Assembly (NCBI RefSeq): GCF_000013885.1
Contig: NC_007964.1
Coordinates: 2,342,001 to 2,406,000 of the forward strand
Length of the DNA: 64,000 nt
Source: Nitrobacter hamburgensis X14
Lineage (GTDB): Bacteria > Pseudomonadota > Alphaproteobacteria > Rhizobiales > Xanthobacteraceae
Direction: 5' to 3'
Shown here: positions 49,472-57,482 of the stretch, piece after piece
How positions within the stretch are numbered: position 1 is the first letter of the stretch
Layout: each line of letters opens with the position of its first letter
Notes under the pieces: model-generated
Database searches by the model: none
What the model was told of the DNA's origin: nothing
Seen by the model: the letters and a program-made list of their open reading frames with translations, nothing else
Program-made: the position numbers and the translations under genes

Positions 49472-50976
49472 ACGGGCACTCGCGCTTTACGTTGAGGACG
49501 CGCTGTCATGCGGTCGCCTTGCGCAACAGCCAACACCGACGCCACGCAGGCGTCGATCCGGCCGAGCGAGCGACTTTTTGTCAGCTTGTGATTGCCCGAG
49601 GGGTCGATAAGCGTGATCGCGTCGGCGAAGGCGCTGCGTAGCAACAGCGACGGAGTCGTTTTGACCTTCCCGTCGAACAACGATCGCCGGAAACGCTCGC
49701 AATCTTCCGAGCCATCACGCCAACCCATGCCGCGCGCCACGAACTGCACGCGAAGATTCGCCGCGACCATCGCTTCCTGAAATTCAGCGAAGCGGAACCG
49801 GTCGCCGACAATGCAGGCAATCGGGTAACCATCGGCCAGACGCGCAACGTCCGCCAACCATGGGCCGGGCGGCACAGTGTTTTCGCCTAGTACTCGCAAT
49901 TCGCCGCGCGAGTGCATCTCGACGTAGCGAGTCCCTACGCCGTCAGCGGCTCCGCGGTCAGCCAAATTCGGCACGCTCGCAAAAGTGCCATAGGCTTCAA
50001 GGCGGCCGGTCTCGGGGAAATAGAATGCAGCGGCGGACATGGAGCGCGAACCGCCCAAATCAACGCCGAGAATGCAGGCACCCTGACGCGGCGGCAGATC
50101 GTCCAGCGAAACTTCCGCCGACAACCACTCATCCGTCGTCAGCAGAACCGAACGATCATCCGATGCGACACGTTCATTTCTATTGAGGTTGCGGAATGAC
50201 GACAGCGCCGAACCACCGCGGGCCAAGGCTCTACGAGCCTGCGAGACTAACCAGTCGGCAGAAGCGCCGATGCCTTCGGAAGCGCCAGGGTTTGCGATCA
50301 GGAGGCTTTCCAGATCGTCGACCGGCAATCCGGGCGGTGGCCGGTGTTCCTGCACATAGGTGCCGGGCGGTGGGTCATCCATCCACCGGCTGAACGTGTT
50401 CGAATCGTCGGGAGCGCTCGTACTTATTAAAATCGCTTTGCCGGCTCGCTTCCCGAGCCCGGAAAGTATTGAATTTTCTAGTGAATCGCCCTTTTCCTTC
50501 TCCCACGCGGCGCGCTCATCGAGCACGGCAAGCACCGGAGCGCCGCCTAAAATGGACTTGCCATCGGCCGCGATACAGCGGGCCAGCCCGCCACCGTTGC
50601 CGCTGTATTCTACCTCAAGGCGTTGACCGCGGCGGATCGTGAATTTCTCGCGCTCGCGCTTCGGCAGGCTTTCGATGAACCCGACCAGGAAGGTGAAGGC
50701 GAGTTTCGATTGGTCGCGATTCCGAGCCGCAAAAAGGATTTCCCGCTTTGGCTGTTTGTCGACGATGCCCATCAGCGCGGCCAGCGAAATGCCGGCGGAC
50801 AGAGCTGTTTTTGCATTCCCTCTGCCGATCGACAGGCAGGCGACCATGTTTGCAGGATCCAGCGCGCCGCGGACGAACCGTTTCTGGAACTCGCCTAATT
50901 TGAGGGGTTTTCCAGCCAGCGGTCCTTCTGGAATTTTCAACGATTCCAAGAACTTAATGACAACTTCAGCGGTCAT
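49462..50976 (-). CDS. Phage terminase large subunit
   Basis: 504 residues from ATG 50976, preceded by CGGGGGAAA; a longer frame starts at 51045. ATPase: a Walker-A-like SIGRGNAKTAL (about 49-59) with unusual GRGNAKT, Walker B VLAVLDE (148-154). Nuclease: ILGVDLGGSRSMSAAAFYF (first Asp) and later IDACVASVLAVAQG with a late Asp. It translocates and cuts concatemeric DNA. No small terminase is visible: only 106 bases separate this from the neck-like gene, so DNA recognition may be done by another protein or the helper. Confidence 0.92.
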   Translation of the reverse strand: MTAEVVIKFLESLKIPEGPLAGKPLKLGEFQKRFVRGALDPANMVACLSIGRGNAKTALSAGISLAALMGIVDKQPKREILFAARNRDQSKLAFTFLVGFIESLPKREREKFTIRRGQRLEVEYSGNGGGLARCIAADGKSILGGAPVLAVLDERAAWEKEKGDSLENSILSGLGKRAGKAILISTSAPDDSNTFSRWMDDPPPGTYVQEHRPPPGLPVDDLESLLIANPGASEGIGASADWLVSQARRALARGGSALSSFRNLNRNERVASDDRSVLLTTDEWLSAEVSLDDLPPRQGACILGVDLGGSRSMSAAAFYFPETGRLEAYGTFASVPNLADRGAADGVGTRYVEMHSRGELRVLGENTVPPGPWLADVARLADGYPIACIVGDRFRFAEFQEAMVAANLRVQFVARGMGWRDGSEDCERFRRSLFDGKVKTTPSLLLRSAFADAITLIDPSGNHKLTKSRSLGRIDACVASVLAVAQGDRMTARPQRKARVPVWL

Positions 50977-51082
50977 TTTCCCCCGATTTTTTCGAGGGAA
51001 TGAGAATGGAACAGCCCGCCTACTGCGGCGAACGGTTCCTCCCATTTCGGGGTATTGGAACCGCTATATGTTGTGCCTTGTG

Positions 51083-51436
51083 TCACTTGCGAGCCTGCAC
51101 AACCCAACATGTAGATGCGGGATCGAGCGCGACGTTGATGATTTGATACGTGCTGCCACTGACCACGAGCTTATCCGCCGTGGTCGGAACAAGGTCTAAG
51201 CTATTGCAAAGGATAAAGACTTTGCGATCATTGACCTGGATCAGCGTGCCCGCTTTGTCTTGCAGCGAATAGTCGTCGACCCAGCCGGTGCACGAGTGGT
51301 CAACCCATGTGGTCTCGGGGTTGAATGGGTCGCCGTTATCGACGCCGTGCTGAACCGTCAGCGCATAGGGCAGATCAGCGGCCACTAAGGCGTCGGTGAG
51401 GCGGGCAGCAAGACTGCCATCGAGCAATATGGACAT
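51083..51436 (-). CDS. Putative head-tail joining (neck) protein
   Basis: 117 residues starting MSILLDGSLAARLTDALVAADL. C-terminal half (LIQVNDRKVFILCNSLDLVP then DKLVVSGSTYQIINVALDP) resembles small beta-barrel neck proteins with the order K-V-x-x-x-x-x-x-L-x-x-x-P...D-K-L-x-x-x-G-x-x-Y-x-I. It is placed between the replicase and terminase rather than near the portal. Such a connector would let the satellite head accept a helper tail. Function inferred from fold pattern. Confidence 0.6.
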   Translation of the reverse strand: MSILLDGSLAARLTDALVAADLPYALTVQHGVDNGDPFNPETTWVDHSCTGWVDDYSLQDKAGTLIQVNDRKVFILCNSLDLVPTTADKLVVSGSTYQIINVALDPASTCWVVQARK

Positions 51437-51532
51437 GTTCGATCATTGTAATATATTGTGATCTGTTTGTCAACATACTGCTTGACTAGCCACATATTGT
51501 CTGAAACTGCGCATCAGACACAAAAGGGAGAC

Positions 51533-51626
51533 GTAACGCTGAAACGCTGAAACGCTGTTTCCTATAAGAGGCAAACTAGCAAAACTCTCCTCTATTGGAC
51601 TCAGCGTTACCAGCGTTACAGCGTTA
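51533..51626. repeat. Iteron-like cluster, candidate replication origin of the satellite
   Basis: AACGCTG occurs three times (51535, 51543, 51551; 8-base period). Its inverse CAGCGTT occurs three times (51602, 51611, 51619). A 44-base AT-richer spacer lies between. The last copy overlaps the replicase stop codon. The placement next to the primase-helicase gene fits origins of phage-inducible islands, though the inverted halves could also fold as a terminator. Confidence 0.65.
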
Positions 51627-53711
51627 CGCCGCCACGCTTTCCCTTTGTGTCCGCACCCAAGGCCGCCTGCCGTGCTCAGGGATGCCACGTTCCCAACCCA
51701 CTTTTTCAAGGATAGCCGTAATCCGCAGTTGGTCGCTTCGCGAGAAATCCTCGCGCCGTACATGGAGCGCCCCGGCCGCCACATCGATCAGCGTTACCGA
51801 CTGCTTGTCTTTCAGGTACTCTGAAATCGGCTGGGACCAATCGTCATGCTCGAATCGCCTCTCTTGTTCGGGCGCAATATGCTCCGCCTCAAACTCACGA
51901 TCCGGCCACCACGCGGCGCCGCTCCGGTAAAGATGCACAGCCTCAGCGAATAGTTGGTCGCGATCAGCCGCCAAGCGATCTATGGCAATGGTCCCGCACT
52001 TCACCGGCCAGAACCGCCGTCCACCCGTTTCGTCTTTCAGATAGACGGCTTTGTTCGTTGTCCCGATAAAAACGCACTGGCGCGGCTCGACGACCTCAAG
52101 GCGGCCGTACGGCGGGCGATAGCGTTCCTCCTGCCGCGTCACAAATGCCTTGAGCGCCGTCGTTTCCGCGCGCGACAACGCGTGCATCTCCGCGGCCTCG
52201 ATCAGCCATTTGCCGCGCAAGTGCTGCGCCGCGTCCTTTGTTCCGATGTCGGGCAGTTGATCGGAAAACCATTGTCCCGCGAGGGCACGGCAGGCGCTCG
52301 ACTTCATAAGCCCCTGCTTGCCCTCCAAAATCAGCATGTAGTCCGCCTTGCATCCCGGCTGGAACGCACGCGCCACCATGGCGATAAGGAACATTTGCCC
52401 GATGCCGTTCGTGTAAGGTGTTCGCGTCGCGCCGAGATATGTCGACAACCAGTTACCAGCGCGCGGCACGCCGTCCCATCGCAGCGCGTTCAGGTAATCG
52501 CGCACAGGGTGAAAGCTATTCTTGACCGCTACCGAACGCACAGCATCGTGGACAATATCCTTCCCGATGCGCGGAATTCCGTTGTGCTGAATCCACTTCT
52601 GGATTTCGGTGACCTCCTCGTCTCGGATTGCCCGGTTGTACGGAGCGAGCCAGAACGGAGCGCACTCCATTTCGTTAAATCCGATGTGCGATCCGGATGC
52701 TGCTGTCACCGCGACGATGGCGTTCGCGACGTTGGGAATGATCTTGCCGTTGCCGTCTGCAATGCACTGGTGATGCCAATCGGGACGGCTGACGATATCG
52801 CCAGTCTTCGCGCCGGTCATAGCTACGCCGCTCCAGTCTACCGGCTTGCGCTCGCCAAATCCCTTGCTGCGCATACTGGTGATGTCCTTGCGCAGCCAGT
52901 GCCCGTCATCCTTCTTTTCCCGCGCCTTTTCGCCGAGCGGATGACTCCAGATTAGATCGAAGATTTCCGCATCGCTGCATCCGTGGCCGATTAAGGCCGT
53001 CGTGCAACGAGCTATGTCCGCGCTGCGGTCGCCGGTGGCGTCCTCGCAATCGAGTTTGCGACGAATATGCGCCGGCAACGTCGGTAATAGTTCCTCCGCG
53101 GCGCGCGTGGATTCCGGCGTTGCCGCGGTCGCCACAACCTTGCGCTTGTAATACTCTAGAAGTTGCGGCAGGCACTCGTGCGGCTCGTAAGGTGTGATGC
53201 GCTTGTAATAGCCCGCCGGGCCGCCGTCGCGGCCGTCGTAATAAGAGCCGACTGCGTTTGTGATACCGTTGCCGATCTTGGTCTCCACGATCGCCTTCTT
53301 CGCGCCTTCGCACGCGGGCACAAGTTGAGCGGCGGTCAGGTCTTCCAGATCAACGCCATCCGGCACCCGAACGTATGTGTGGAATCCACCAGACGGCGTT
53401 CTGACCTGCGGCATTAGGATCGGAAGTCTGCGCGACTCGAACCACCAGCGGTAAAGATGGATGGCACGGTCGACGCCAAGCTCTTTCACGTCGATGTCGA
53501 GTATGATGAGCCGCGACGGCCCGGCCACAAGAACAAAATTGCAGTTTGGATGCGTCGCGCGCCAGCCGCGCCATTGTGCTGGGTCTTTGGAGCAGTCGAG
53601 ATAAACACTTCCCACGATGCCGAGAGGATTTTTCGCGCCATGGGGAATAGGAGCAAGAGCCGCGCCGATTGACGCATAATAGTCAAAATCACTTGAGATT
53701 TCTAACGACAT
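51624..53711 (-). CDS. Primase-polymerase / VapE-type helicase (satellite replicase)
   Basis: 695 residues. N-terminal prim-pol domain: LDIDVK (acidic pair, about 71-76), GGFHTYVRV (109-117) and NAVGSYYDGRDG (152-163). Middle linker with KDITSMRSKG. C-terminal VapE/SF3-like ATPase: Walker A EGKQGLMKSS (463-472), Walker B WLIEAAEM (502-509), and FIGTTNKAVYLKDETGGRRFWPV as sensor/Arg-finger region. Such Pri-Rep proteins prime and unwind the satellite's own origin. It is directly downstream of the AlpA-like region and flanked by iterons at its 3' end. Confidence 0.9.
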   Translation of the reverse strand: MSLEISSDFDYYASIGAALAPIPHGAKNPLGIVGSVYLDCSKDPAQWRGWRATHPNCNFVLVAGPSRLIILDIDVKELGVDRAIHLYRWWFESRRLPILMPQVRTPSGGFHTYVRVPDGVDLEDLTAAQLVPACEGAKKAIVETKIGNGITNAVGSYYDGRDGGPAGYYKRITPYEPHECLPQLLEYYKRKVVATAATPESTRAAEELLPTLPAHIRRKLDCEDATGDRSADIARCTTALIGHGCSDAEIFDLIWSHPLGEKAREKKDDGHWLRKDITSMRSKGFGERKPVDWSGVAMTGAKTGDIVSRPDWHHQCIADGNGKIIPNVANAIVAVTAASGSHIGFNEMECAPFWLAPYNRAIRDEEVTEIQKWIQHNGIPRIGKDIVHDAVRSVAVKNSFHPVRDYLNALRWDGVPRAGNWLSTYLGATRTPYTNGIGQMFLIAMVARAFQPGCKADYMLILEGKQGLMKSSACRALAGQWFSDQLPDIGTKDAAQHLRGKWLIEAAEMHALSRAETTALKAFVTRQEERYRPPYGRLEVVEPRQCVFIGTTNKAVYLKDETGGRRFWPVKCGTIAIDRLAADRDQLFAEAVHLYRSGAAWWPDREFEAEHIAPEQERRFEHDDWSQPISEYLKDKQSVTLIDVAAGALHVRREDFSRSDQLRITAILEKVGWERGIPEHGRRPWVRTQRESVAA

Positions 53712-53748
53712 TCTGTATATTGATCCTGAACTTGAGAGAGAGACGACT

Positions 53749-53781
53749 TAGCCCCGGCGAGCACCGGGGCTTTTTCTTTTT
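53749..53781 (-). terminator. Hairpin after the alpA/coiled-coil pair
   Basis: AGCCCCGG...CCGGGGCT arms (GCCCCGGCGAGCACCGGGGC) followed on the plus strand by TTTTTCTTTTT. A stable stem with a T-run, but the T-run is on the plus-strand side, so it would terminate plus-strand transcription; on the minus strand it follows the coding pair as a stem preceded by A-run. Confidence 0.5.
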
Positions 53782-53954
53782 CAGACACGCCGCTCGCGCC
53801 ACTCTGCCAGAGTGTCTTTCAGATCGGCGATGTCGCGCCGCTGCCGTTCAAGTTGAGCGGCGATCCGTCCAGCGTTGTGTTCGAGTTCGGCCACGATCTC
53901 ACTGGCGACGGCGATGTCCTTCGTGCGGACGTCAATGGGATAATCGACGCTCAT
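53781..53954 (-). CDS. Small coiled-coil protein next to alpA
   Basis: 57 residues from ATG 53954, overlapping the AlpA stop (ATGA). Sequence SVDYPIDVRTKDIAVASEIV then a helix with heptads (AELEHNAGRIAAQLERQRRD and IADLKDTLAEWRERR). Likely forms a coiled-coil dimer. It has no recognised function; its coupling to AlpA suggests a role in control or replication. A hairpin-like CCCCGGC...GCCGGGG (53751-53770 region) followed by T's lies just downstream of it. Confidence 0.6.
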   Translation of the reverse strand: MSVDYPIDVRTKDIAVASEIVAELEHNAGRIAAQLERQRRDIADLKDTLAEWRERRV

Positions 53955-54136
53955 GCCGCCACCGCCGTCTCGGCTTCGCGAGCCGCAATCCATTCGCGAA
54001 CCGCATCTTCCGAAATGCGGGTCGTCTTCCCGAGCTTGAAAGACCGCGGCGCTCTGCCGTCGCGTACCAGAAGATAGAAATAGGCGCGGCTGATTTTCTG
54101 CGCCGTGCAAAACTCATTGATCGTCAACGAAACCAT
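53951..54136 (-). CDS. alpA: AlpA-like excisionase / transcriptional activator
   Basis: 61 residues from ATG 54136, with AGGAGGTTCAAAA as ribosome-binding site. It is a MerR/AlpA-type winged helix: SLTINEFCTAQKISRAYFYL, GKTTRISEDAVREWIAAREA. Proteins of this kind direct excision and turn on satellite genes, and are characteristic of proteobacterial phage-inducible islands. A longer frame upstream is not credible. The 215-base gap to the integrase probably contains its promoter. Confidence 0.85.
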   Translation of the reverse strand: MVSLTINEFCTAQKISRAYFYLLVRDGRAPRSFKLGKTTRISEDAVREWIAAREAETAVAA

Positions 54137-54351
54137 TTTTGAACCTCCTATGTGAAAGCGGGTATCAATCAGTATCCACGTGTCCTCAGGGATTCCCAAG
54201 TAGTAGTACGAGTTTCTAAATCGTTTACGAAACATGGTGCAAAGCCCCCGTGCGTCTACTTGCGAACACACACGTGGATGATGGCGCGCCACTCGCCTGA
54301 ATCGTTCGCTAATATGGTCCCGGCGAGGAGTAGTCGCGGGGGCCGCTCCGG

Positions 54352-55587
54352 CTACGAAAAACGCGGAGCGTTCGCGCGAATAGCATCGGCCACGAAGCTG
54401 GGGGCCAGGTGCGCATAGTGCTGTTCGGTGACGCGCGTCGTCGTGTGGCCGAGTTGCCGAGCAACGATCTGCAGCGCCACGCCGCGCATGACGGCGTGAC
54501 TTGCCCATGTGTGGCGCAACGCATGGAAGTTTATCGGCGGATCGATCTTCGCCGTCGCGCAGGCGTTCTTAAGCGGGTCCGCTTGGTGGTCACGCTGCCA
54601 AGGCTCGCCATTTTCCTTGACCAGCAACATGGATGATGGCGAACGCCCCTTAGCGACCTTAACGACAAACGTCACAGCCTCGGGCGTTAGCACGACATGG
54701 CGCGGCTTGCCGCTCTTGCTGTCGCGAATGTGCAGCGTCCCGGCATCCGCGTTGAAATCCTCGACCCGCAAGGCGATCAACTCGCCATAGCGGGCGCCGG
54801 TTTCCAGCGCCACGCGCACAAGGCGCTTGAACGACGGCGAACAGGCTTCCAGCAGCCGCTTGGCTTCATCCATGCTCAGGTAGCGAATGCGAGCTTGGTC
54901 GACCGATTCGAACGGCGTCACACGCCGCCATGCCGCGTCCGTCGGCACCTTTCCATCGCGCCACGCCATATTCAGCGCGGCCTTGAACGTGGTCAAAATC
55001 CTGTTCGCGGTCGATTTGCGGCGACGATCGTTTTCGGGGTCCGTCGTGGTCTTGAAGCGTTGCCGACGGCCATTCTTGGTTCGGATACGCGCCGGAGCTT
55101 TCGCCATCTCGGCGTGCCAACGGTCGATCTGTTCCTTGGTCAGCTTTGCGACCTCGACCTTTCCGAATGCCGGCAGGATAAACGCTTCGGCGGCATAGCG
55201 CCCTTCCCTGCCCGATTTGGTCTTGCTTTCGAGATAGACCAAATAGTCCGCCATGGCGTCCGCCACAGTGAGCGGCTTGGCGAGACCCGCCTCGCTGTGC
55301 GCATAGTCGACCATGCGTCGGCGGGCGAGCGTCTGTGCCTGTTTCCAATCGAGGATGGCCACGCCATCGGCGTCGCTGAAATCGTCAGCGGTGGCCAGCG
55401 TCTCGGTTTGGTAGGTCTGTTCGCCAGCGTAGAGCCGCAGCACCCACTTCCCCGCGCCGGATATTGGACGTCGGTATCCAATATGCAGCCCAGGCTCCAA
55501 GGCCCGCCAATACGGCTTTCCCTGGGGTTTCAGGCGGCTGCGAGCCGTCCTCGTGTCTAATATGCTGTCGCGAATTGTACGTGCCAT
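54352..55587 (-). CDS. int: Tyrosine recombinase / integrase of the satellite
   Basis: 411 residues from Met at 55587 (MARTIRDSILDTRTARSRLK); an upstream Met at 55605 is possible. N-terminal arm-binding part shows GKPYWRALEPGLHIGYRR. Core-binding domain at about 105-205. Catalytic residues: Arg in ETGARYGEL, HALRHTWASH (HxxR), and GHTTTRVTEQHYAHL with the nucleophile Tyr. It sits 125-145 bases from the right att copy, with an arm-type site between. It is the expected enzyme for tRNA-Glu integration; frame intact. Confidence 0.93.
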   Translation of the reverse strand: MARTIRDSILDTRTARSRLKPQGKPYWRALEPGLHIGYRRPISGAGKWVLRLYAGEQTYQTETLATADDFSDADGVAILDWKQAQTLARRRMVDYAHSEAGLAKPLTVADAMADYLVYLESKTKSGREGRYAAEAFILPAFGKVEVAKLTKEQIDRWHAEMAKAPARIRTKNGRRQRFKTTTDPENDRRRKSTANRILTTFKAALNMAWRDGKVPTDAAWRRVTPFESVDQARIRYLSMDEAKRLLEACSPSFKRLVRVALETGARYGELIALRVEDFNADAGTLHIRDSKSGKPRHVVLTPEAVTFVVKVAKGRSPSSMLLVKENGEPWQRDHQADPLKNACATAKIDPPINFHALRHTWASHAVMRGVALQIVARQLGHTTTRVTEQHYAHLAPSFVADAIRANAPRFS

Positions 55588-55606
55588 CACGGTGGAGAAT
55601 AGCACG

Positions 55607-55630
55607 TGTCCAACAGGTGTCCAATAAGCG
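55607..55630 (+). promoter_or_regulatory. Putative integrase arm-type site, right end
   Basis: Partner of 44937-44960 (22 of 24 bases the same, direct orientation), lying just upstream of the integrase start. A third diverged TGTCTA/TGTC cluster follows at 55645-55665. Confidence 0.65.
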
Positions 55631-55729
55631 TGGGTTTCCGGACAAATGTCTATGAGTGTCTAAGTAGAAGAAAGCACTGGGAAATATAGGATAACGATGT
55701 CCACGGTAGACGCCCCTAGACGGAGTTAA

Positions 55730-55771
55730 CACCCTTTCACGGTGGAGAGAGCATTCCGCTAGGGAGCGCCA
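55730..55771 (+). other. Right attachment site: partial copy of tRNA-Glu 3' half
   Basis: 55730-55752 equals 44853-44875 (23 bases) and 55753-55771 equals 44882-44900 (19 bases). The tRNA bases 44876-44881 (GGTTCG) are missing here. This is the duplicate made on integration, with a later or tolerated 6-base deletion. Confidence 0.9.
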
Positions 55772-55938
55772 CTGGCTTTTTCTCCCTTTGAAATCATTAA
55801 ATAAAATAGCTCTGCTTGACCCACTTTTAGGAACGGATGTTCTGGTGGGTCACAAAGACACCGTGGCACCTGCGTTAACATGTTGCCTATGTCACCCTGC
55901 GTGATCCAGATGCCGTTGTCCGGCGGCGACCGGAAGCA

Positions 55939-56277
55939 TTACGCCCGCGAGCTGCGGCGCGTCGAAAGCCTGCATGCCGGGCTGGTGAAGGGGGTCGAAG
56001 CTGCCCACCTACCGGCGCCGTACTCCGCCACGCTGCCGCCGGCGCGCAAAAACGCGGTATTTGTCACACCGTGATCCATATCGGGGTCAGATATCCCACC
56101 TTCTGTGCAACTGGGACAGTAGTGTCTCCAAGTCCCGCCATGCTCGACGTTATCCCAATTCTCAGCACGACTAAGATAGTTGGCCGCTTGCTGGATTGAT
56201 CGTCGGCCGGTGTTCAGCCGAGTGCTGCATCCGCCATCGCATGTTGCCACCCAATTTCCATTGATTAGCTCGATCAT
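55939..56277 (-). CDS. Hypothetical Cys-rich small protein
   Basis: 112 residues from ATG 56277 (MIELINGNWVATCDGGCSTR). Two CxxC-like pairs (CDGGC and CPSC) and HGGTWRHYCPSC suggest a zinc ribbon. The C-terminal third (after DMDHGVTNTAF) is arginine/serine-rich and overlaps a plus-strand frame (55880-56074) that could equally be real. Located in the debris zone after the satellite. Function unknown. Confidence 0.45.
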   Translation of the reverse strand: MIELINGNWVATCDGGCSTRLNTGRRSIQQAANYLSRAENWDNVEHGGTWRHYCPSCTEGGISDPDMDHGVTNTAFLRAGGSVAEYGAGRWAASTPFTSPACRLSTRRSSRA

Positions 56278-56402
56278 TGCGACCACCTCACTTGCGTAGC
56301 TTACCGCTAGCATGAAAGTTCAGATACTCGGGGCATGAACAAATTGGCCCTTGCGGCGAACTACCTTCGAGCGTCCTCCGAAACCAAGCAGGAGGAAGCG
56401 GC

Positions 56403-56612
56403 ATGACCCGCATCAACCGCGCCTACGTCAAGCGGCTTGAAGACCTCATCGTGCAGCTCGACGCCACGTTCTCCGACATCGAGACTGCGCGGGCTAAAGA
56501 CTACCTGGCGCGGGATATGCCCCTCCTCGACAAGGAGGCGGACGCAATCCGGACTAGCCGCAGGGCGCATGATGGTCTAAAGAGCGGACCGAAAAATAAA
56601 AGCAACAGCTGA
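56403..56612 (+). CDS. Small helical hypothetical protein
   Basis: 69 residues from ATG 56403 with AGGAGGAAGCGGC as an ideal ribosome-binding site. Sequence TRINRAYVKRLEDLIVQLDA then a charged helix and a basic tail (GLKSGPKNKSNS). Followed 19 bases later by a clear terminator, so it is probably a genuine single-gene unit of mobile origin. No recognised domain. Confidence 0.65.
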   Translation: MTRINRAYVKRLEDLIVQLDATFSDIETARAKDYLARDMPLLDKEADAIRTSRRAHDGLKSGPKNKSNS

Positions 56613-56630
56613 ACCCGCGACAGCAAGCAC

Positions 56631-56655
56631 AAAGCCCCGCTACGGCGGGGTTTCT
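56631..56655 (+). terminator. Rho-independent terminator
   Basis: AAAGCCCCGC, TAC loop, GGCGGGGTTTCTTT. It follows the 69-residue gene by 18 bases. Confidence 0.88.
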
Positions 56656-56734
56656 TTATGGTGCACGCGCCTATGTAAACTAGTTGACTCTCGTAGAACA
56701 GGAACGATCACCCAAGGCAGGACGTTCGGCCATC

Positions 56735-56956
56735 ATGCAGATTTTCAGTTACATCGTCACAGATCTGACCGATCACAAATCGAAACCCATCGAGGCCGCG
56801 TTGGAAAGCCTTGAAGACGCCCTTAGCTACGGAAGCCTCTTGGCCCGCAATATGCTCGAGGCCATGCCCGACCTGACGGGCAAAGGGGTATGCGTCACCG
56901 TTCTCAACAGCCTAGGCGAAACAGTCTCCATCTTGCCTTTTGACTGTCTTAACTGA
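56735..56956 (+). CDS. DUF6894-like small protein
   Basis: 73 residues from ATG 56735 (MQIFSYIVTDLTDHKSKPIE); an earlier TTG at 56684 is unlikely. The pattern of a short beta strand, a central helix (ALESLEDALSYGSLLARNML) and a final beta pair (GVCVTVLNSLGETVSILPF) resembles DUF6894 proteins abundant in Bradyrhizobium. Function unknown. Confidence 0.55.
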   Translation: MQIFSYIVTDLTDHKSKPIEAALESLEDALSYGSLLARNMLEAMPDLTGKGVCVTVLNSLGETVSILPFDCLN

Positions 56957-57482
56957 CCTCAAAACCGGCGAGGCGACTAAACGTTGCTGATCTTTGCGGG
57001 AATCCTCGCACCCATGGAATCGGCAAGGCGGTGATGCCCCAAGCTATCAGCTTGGGGCAGGATGGCCACGAGGATGTCGCCCTCAATCCCCGCTGGAGCC
57101 GCAAGCCCCGACCGCATTCAAACCAACCATCGGCTATTGCGTGACGGCGGGCCTTTGCGAACGGGGGCACGGGAGGAAACTGCGCGACTCACTTTGGCTA
57201 GGTTTTGTCGGCCCCTCGCATAGCAGGGCTACTCGATTGGATACCCTGCCCGTGCTACAAAAAGTGCGCATTGGTCGGCAGAAATATCTGTTCTTTCAAT
57301 GCGCTGCGCCATCGCTCTCAGGTTTCCGCCAGGGAGCGCCAGCTAGCTCGCAAGCCATTGAAAAGTTGAAAACTCTGAGCGATCATCAGTGTATTCCGTC
57401 ACGCTGCACAACAGTGATTGAAGTGGGCATGATGATATTGGTAGATCGTTGGCGTTTTCTACATCGTCGTGGTTAGGAGCGT
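56957..57482. other. Gene-free debris with a tRNA-Glu-like scar
   Basis: 526 bases without a gene I can support. At 57326-57341 CCGCCAGGGAGCGCCA matches the last 16 bases of tRNA-Glu with one mismatch, followed by CTAGCTCGCAAGCCATTGAA (57343 on), which is repeated at 59207. This may mark the far border of an older insertion next to the satellite. Confidence 0.5.

Larger units (their letters stand above)
44853..55771. mobile_element. Candidate capsid-forming phage satellite (cf-PICI-like), about 10.9 kb
   Basis: Bounded by tRNA-Glu and a duplicate of its 3' half. All genes read on the minus strand: integrase, AlpA-like factor, prim-pol/VapE replicase, a neck-like protein, large terminase, HNH, HK97 capsid, S78 protease, connector, portal, cold-shock protein and a 55-residue protein. 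No tail, tape-measure, holin, endolysin, antiterminator or repressor gene is present. Two matching 24-base arm-type sites lie just inside both ends and an iteron cluster lies beside the replicase. The content equals that described for capsid-forming phage-inducible islands (established for other proteobacteria); assignment here is inference. Confidence 0.8.

Noticed and set aside
44901..55730. Ordinary tailed prophage remnant
   Set aside because: The head, replication and att parts are all intact and tightly packed, with no gap where tail or lysis genes were lost. A deletion product remains possible but is less economical than a satellite.
56994..57476. 160-residue plus-strand frame in the debris zone
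   Set aside because: No ribosome-binding site, mixed composition, and it spans the tRNA-Glu-like scar.
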